A stretch of DNA of 64,000 bases, from NCBI RefSeq assembly GCF_022829445.1, contig NZ_JAKSXY010000059.1:124001-188000 (forward strand). Reading direction: 5' to 3'. Shown one piece after another: positions 62,709 through 64,000 of the stretch. Every line of letters starts with the position of its first letter. Positions within the stretch are counted from its first letter, which is position 1. This DNA comes from Methylobacterium sp. J-068. Its GTDB lineage: Bacteria > Pseudomonadota > Alphaproteobacteria > Rhizobiales > Beijerinckiaceae. The translations under genes and the position numbers were made by a program. A model generated the notes under the pieces. The model saw only the letters and a program-made list of their open reading frames with translations. It was not told the origin of the DNA and ran no database searches.

Positions 62709-63435
62709 TTACCTCTGCGCAACGCCTTTTTCCGATCCAAAGACTTCGATGTTTATCCGCGGCAATTTATCCACAGCCTCCGCCATCGCCTTCACAGTCA
62801 CCTCGCCGTAGACATCATCGGCTGTTCGCGCGGCGTGCCCTTGGATCGCATGAAGCACCCGGTCGCCCATGCCGGCCTCAATCCCCTCCGTCTTGAAGCG
62901 GTGGCGCCAAGCGTGGTTCGGAGCCACCCTCGGGTCAGGCACCACCTCCCGCGCGAACTCCGCCAGCCGGTTCTTCAAGCCCTGGAGCGGGCCTAGCACG
63001 TCACCATCAAGCGCAGGCCTCAGGAACAGGTGACCGCTCTTGGCCCGTGCAACGAACCGGCCGAAGCCCAGCTCAATGGGTGACGGCGATGGTGCGATCC
63101 CCGTCGCCGTCCGCCCAGGCCCGATAGAGGTCTCCGGCGAGGGCCGTGGCCTGCTTGTGGCGGGGCGGGAGTTACGGAGCCGTCGCGTAGAAGCGCTCGA
63201 CGGTGGCGGCGGCCACTCCGTGGCGAACCTTCGCCTCACTCGGATCGCGCGTCTTCAGGGAGAAGCGCAGCATCGCCATACGGGGGGTGATGGTGATGTG
63301 CGTGGTCTCGGGGTCGAGCGGCACCGGAAGGGTACGGCCTACCGCGAGGGGCTGAACGTCAGCGGGAATGCGTTGCTTAAGTTGCGGGAGAGAGGAGTCT
63401 GACCGCTTCATCGGACGAGGGATCCTGATGAGCAT
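62709..63435 (-). pseudogene. Broken tyrosine recombinase (phage/island integrase)
   Basis: Two pieces in different frames. The N-terminal piece (63435 down to 63172) starts MLIRIPRPMKRSD and contains QRIPADVQPLAVGRTLPVPL and MLRFSLKTRDPSEAKVRHG, an integrase N-terminal domain pattern. The C-terminal piece (63239 down to 62709) has HAWRHRFKTEGIEAG (HxxR), AIQGHAARTADDVYGEV with the GH and the Tyr nucleophile. The middle of the gene (core-binding domain and first catalytic Arg) is missing. The enzyme is therefore inactive. It lies directly at the 3' side of tRNA-Leu, the typical integration site. Confidence 0.85.
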
Positions 63436-63520
63436 GTGGCACACCGTTGTGGCACGGTCTGCCTGTCTCAACCACCTAATCCGGCTTAAGTTTCTGAGGC
63501 GTAGACGCTTCTCAGAACAT

Positions 63521-63605
63521 TGGTGCCCAGGAAAGGACTCGAACCTTCACCTCTTGCAAGACTGGTACCTGAAACCAGCGCGTCTACCAATTCCGCCACC
63601 TGGGC
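63521..63605 (-). tRNA. tRNA-Leu (anticodon CAG)
   Basis: The minus strand folds as a class II tRNA of 85 bases: acceptor GCCCAGG with CCTGGGC before ACCA, D-arm GTGGCGGAATTGGTAGACGC, anticodon stem CTGGT/ACCAG with loop TTCAGGT (anticodon CAG, codon CUG), a long variable arm, and T-arm GGTTCGAGTCC. CCA is encoded. Its 3' end faces the integrase remnant. A TTCTGAG/CTCAGAA hairpin (63492-63517) lies just downstream. Confidence 0.97.
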
Positions 63606-63714
63606 TCGCCGGGGCCGCTTCGCGGCGCCGACGCGGGTTTCGTTTAGGCGGGGTGGGGTCGGCCGTCAATCCGGATTGTGCGGGATTTTTCGGTCGGCCC
63701 CGGCGATTCTGTGA

Positions 63715-64000
63715 TCAGGCCTCGCTGCGCCACTCGCGGATGTCGACGAAGCGGCCGGCCACGGCCGCCGCCGCCGCCATGGCGGGCGAGACGAGGTGGG
63801 TGCGGCCGCGATGGCCCTGACGGCCCTCGAAGTTGCGGTTCGAGGTCGACGCGCAGCGCTCGTTCGGGCTCAGGCGGTCGGCGTTCATGCCGAGGCACAT
63901 GGAGCAGCCCGGCTCGCGCCAGTCGAACCCGGCCGCCTTGAGGATCCGGTCGATGCCCTCGGCCTCGGCCTGGCTCTTCACGAGGCCGGAGCCCGGCACC
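63715..64000 (-). CDS. leuC: 3-isopropylmalate dehydratase large subunit, C-terminal part
   Basis: The last 95 residues of LeuC, cut by the window end. They contain the cluster ligand pair in [19 protein letters not shown], the substrate-binding [20 protein letters not shown] and [20 protein letters not shown]. This is the aconitase-type [4Fe-4S] enzyme of leucine synthesis. It converts 2- to 3-isopropylmalate with LeuD. The stop TGA is at 63717-63715; the start lies beyond the window. It is separated by about 110 bases from tRNA-Leu. Confidence 0.97.
   Translation of the reverse strand, partial: VPGSGLVKSQAEAEGIDRILKAAGFDWREPGCSMCLGMNADRLSPNERCASTSNRNFEGRQGHRGRTHLVSPAMAAAAAVAGRFVDIREWRSEA

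Noticed and set aside
62766..62774. TTATCCACA, a perfect DnaA-box sequence
   Set aside because: It lies inside the coding remnant of the integrase and stands alone; no cluster of boxes or AT-rich unwinding region is nearby, so there is no origin.

Overview
The window looks like chromosomal DNA of a GC-rich alphaproteobacterium. Methylobacterium or a close relative is the best guess, an inference from gene content and style: an IorAB-type molybdoenzyme, a PQQ quinohemoprotein alcohol dehydrogenase, BA14K and DUF1289 proteins, EcfG-like promoters, a cobalamin riboswitch on a TonB receptor, and short dispersed palindromic repeats. No rRNA operon, CRISPR array or intact insertion sequence is visible.

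Layout, left half. 1-2.7 kb: end of cysJ and complete cysI (sulfite reductase). 2.9-8.1 kb: a small stress-type gene, a TetR regulator, pyrF with a uracil-DNA-glycosylase-like gene, and the iorA-iorB oxidoreductase pair. 8.3-12.9 kb: a membrane histidine kinase, divergent cobT and cobS (lower-ligand end of cobalamin synthesis), a DUF1289 protein and a membrane aspartic protease. 13-16.2 kb: a large autotransporter with an acid-phosphatase (PAP2) passenger. 16.4-23.7 kb: dusA, a solitary His-tailed ureE, a glycine-zipper lipoprotein, a flavoprotein, terC, an AmpD-like amidase with a TerB/DnaJ protein, and a collagen-like secreted protein. 24.2-31.1 kb: a co-directional run of a GINT1-like transferase, an MFS permease, a metallophosphoesterase, an ArsB/NhaD-like permease and an internally duplicated DUF606 permease. 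This is the least explained block. 31.4-36.2 kb: two small proteins (one BrnA-antitoxin-like), a YaiI protein with a class III adenylyl cyclase, an aldo/keto reductase and an M20 peptidase.

Layout, right half. 36.2-41 kb: a TonB receptor controlled by a cobalamin riboswitch with a visible alternative-hairpin platform, then penicillin-binding protein 1A. 41.4-50.9 kb: small housekeeping and hypothetical genes, two acyltransferases, an HNH protein, an alpha/beta hydrolase, an apparently inactive site-2 protease homologue and a BA14K protein. 51-53.1 kb: TPP riboswitch and thiC. 53.9-61 kb: an alcohol-oxidation module on the minus strand (quinohemoprotein alcohol dehydrogenase, outer-membrane beta-barrel, aldehyde dehydrogenase, AcoR-type sigma-54 activator). 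61-63.5 kb: an AT-richer, decayed island with a serine-recombinase fragment, a HEPN-like gene of unknown function and a broken tyrosine integrase abutting tRNA-Leu(CAG). The window closes in the 3' end of leuC.

How parts work together. The cobalamin riboswitch ties the TonB receptor to corrinoid supply, consistent with cobT and cobS in the same window. The sigma-54 activator lies just downstream of the alcohol and aldehyde dehydrogenases, and a -24/-12-like element precedes the alcohol dehydrogenase, suggesting alcohol-inducible expression. Several small proteins of unknown function sit behind matches to the general-stress EcfG promoter. Gene starts were chosen from Shine-Dalgarno sequences, signal peptides and overlaps where visible. 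All functional calls rest on recognised motifs, not on database searches.
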